Program-made: the position numbers and the translations under genes
Origin: an uncultured Methanobrevibacter sp.
Lineage (GTDB): Archaea > Methanobacteriota > Methanobacteria > Methanobacteriales > Methanobacteriaceae
Direction of reading: 5' to 3'
DNA: 64,000 nt
NCBI RefSeq assembly: GCF_937881195.1
Contig: NZ_CALGFC010000023.1
Span: forward strand, 1-64,000
The notes under the pieces: generated by a model
What the model saw: the letters and a program-made list of their open reading frames with translations, nothing else
Databases searched by the model: none
What the model was told of the DNA's origin: nothing
Part shown: in pieces, positions 63,343 through 64,000 of the stretch
Numbering within the stretch: the first letter of the stretch is position 1
How the letters are laid out: the number at the start of each line of letters is the position of its first letter

Positions 63343-64000
63343 CTACTTTTTCACCCTATCACCAATCTTACGTCCAGTGTATTTAATAAACACTTCTTCA
63401 AGACTTGGATGTTTAAGTTCAATCGAATTAATTTTAATATTATTATTATCAGCTATTTTAACAACTTCTGGGATTAAATCCTCGCCTTTTTCAACTAAAA
63501 GCCTTATTTCATCTTCAGTTTTTATTATATCTTTAACAAAAGGTTGATTTTGCATGATATCACATAATTTTTTAGGTTCTTGTGAAAAAAGAGTGATTGT
63601 ATCTGATTTTAATTCAGCTTTAAGTTCTTTAGGATTTCCAGATTTTATTATCTCTCCCTGATCAATAATTGACAAATCATCACAAAGATTATCTACTTCT
63701 TCAAGATAATGAGTAGTTAATAAAATAGTAATATCAATATTATTTTTAAGATTCTCAATATATTCCCAAATACTTTCTCTTGTTTGAATATCTAATCCCA
63801 GTGTAGGTTCATCTAAAAATAAAAGTTTTGGATGATGAATAAGTCCTCTCCCTATTTCAAGCCTTCTTTTCATACCTCCAGAGTAATTTTTAGTTTCTTC
63901 ATCAGCTTTTTTACCAAGAGCTATTAAATCAAGAACTTCATCAATTCTATCCTCCCTAACATCTTTAGGAACCCCATAAAGTGCCGCGTGCATTTCAAGA
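63343..64000 (-). CDS. ABC transporter ATP-binding protein, partial at window edge
   Basis: The C-terminal two thirds of a DrrA-like ATPase are present, and the gene runs off the window end. Visible are EMHAALYGVPKDVREDRIDE, signature NYSGGMKRRLEIG, Walker B LLFLDEPTLGLD, the switch histidine in TTHYLEEVD, and the C-terminal extension HPSLEEVFIKYTGR. Walker A lies outside the window. With the permease it forms an ABC-2 exporter. Confidence 0.92.
   Translation of the reverse strand, partial: LEMHAALYGVPKDVREDRIDEVLDLIALGKKADEETKNYSGGMKRRLEIGRGLIHHPKLLFLDEPTLGLDIQTRESIWEYIENLKNNIDITILLTTHYLEEVDNLCDDLSIIDQGEIIKSGNPKELKAELKSDTITLFSQEPKKLCDIMQNQPFVKDIIKTEDEIRLLVEKGEDLIPEVVKIADNNNIKINSIELKHPSLEEVFIKYTGRKIGDRVKK

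Overview
The window is a stretch of a very AT-rich archaeal chromosome, best read as a member of the Methanobacteriales and most like Methanobrevibacter. The evidence is the gene content. RNA polymerase is split into B'', B', A' and A''. There are archaeal forms of EF-1A, EF-2, triosephosphate isomerase, IMP cyclohydrolase (PurO) and GTP cyclohydrolase III. Coenzyme F420 genes (cofD, cofE), a methyl-coenzyme M reductase activation ATPase (atwA), a methanogen-only Cys-rich marker protein and a methanogen-type MreB are also present. tRNA genes lack an encoded CCA. Ribosome binding sites are mostly GGAGG or GGTGAT, and GTG and TTG starts are common. I infer genus from general resemblance only.

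Layout. (1) 0.4-16.5 kb, all minus strand: the information-processing block. In transcription order it holds tRNA-Lys, rpoH, a 1-kb gap, rpoB'', rpoB', rpoA', rpoA'', rpl30e, nusA, an 0.8-kb gap with a possible structured RNA, rps12, rps7, fusA, tef1A, rps10 and a tRNA-Ser. (2) 16.5-17.9 kb: tRNA cluster Lys, Asp, Tyr, Pro, Thr. (3) 18.4-22.2 kb: thiM-thiE on plus, and tpiA-pgk on minus. (4) 22.8-25.8 kb: a surface transglutaminase-like protein whose start codon seems to be non-AUG, and the wyosine enzyme taw1. (5) 26.0-30.4 kb: korD-korA-korB-korC-sucC, the 2-oxoglutarate ferredoxin oxidoreductase and succinyl-CoA synthetase step of the incomplete TCA pathway. (6) 31.0-38.6 kb: cell-surface and cell-shape genes (mreB, an unrecognised conserved protein, a sortase, a large DUF515-type membrane protein, a CDP-alcohol phosphatidyltransferase), plus mptD of the methanopterin pathway. 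(7) 39.4-45.3 kb, plus strand: rnhB, exbB-exbD, purO, cofE, moeA and a GyrI-like protein. (8) 45.4-50.1 kb: TspO with a tightly linked 57-residue zinc-ribbon protein, a DUF4013-type membrane protein, the tetrapyrrole genes hemA and precorrin-2 dehydrogenase, and methanogenesis marker protein 9. (9) 50.7-56.0 kb: atwA, a Dus-like TIM-barrel protein, GTP cyclohydrolase III and cofD. (10) 56.2-64 kb: a surface-glycan locus (flippase, glycosyltransferase, NeuB, a NeuA-PseG fusion) led by an ABC-2 transporter cut by the window edge.

The genes fit an autotrophic hydrogenotrophic methanogen with a pseudomurein wall: cofactor supply (F420, methanopterin, tetrapyrroles for F430 and cobamides, molybdopterin), methyl-coenzyme M reductase activation, and a decorated cell surface. 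Intergenic DNA is long and almost free of G and C. Many gaps carry short tandem arrays of unrelated unit length (3, 10, 12, 15, 27, 32, 41, 43 and 44 bp). The points most worth a second look are the apparent AUU or AUA start of the transglutaminase gene, the pseudoknot-capable region upstream of rps12, the TspO-linked zinc ribbon, the arrays placed in 5' regions, and the NeuA-PseG fusion locus.
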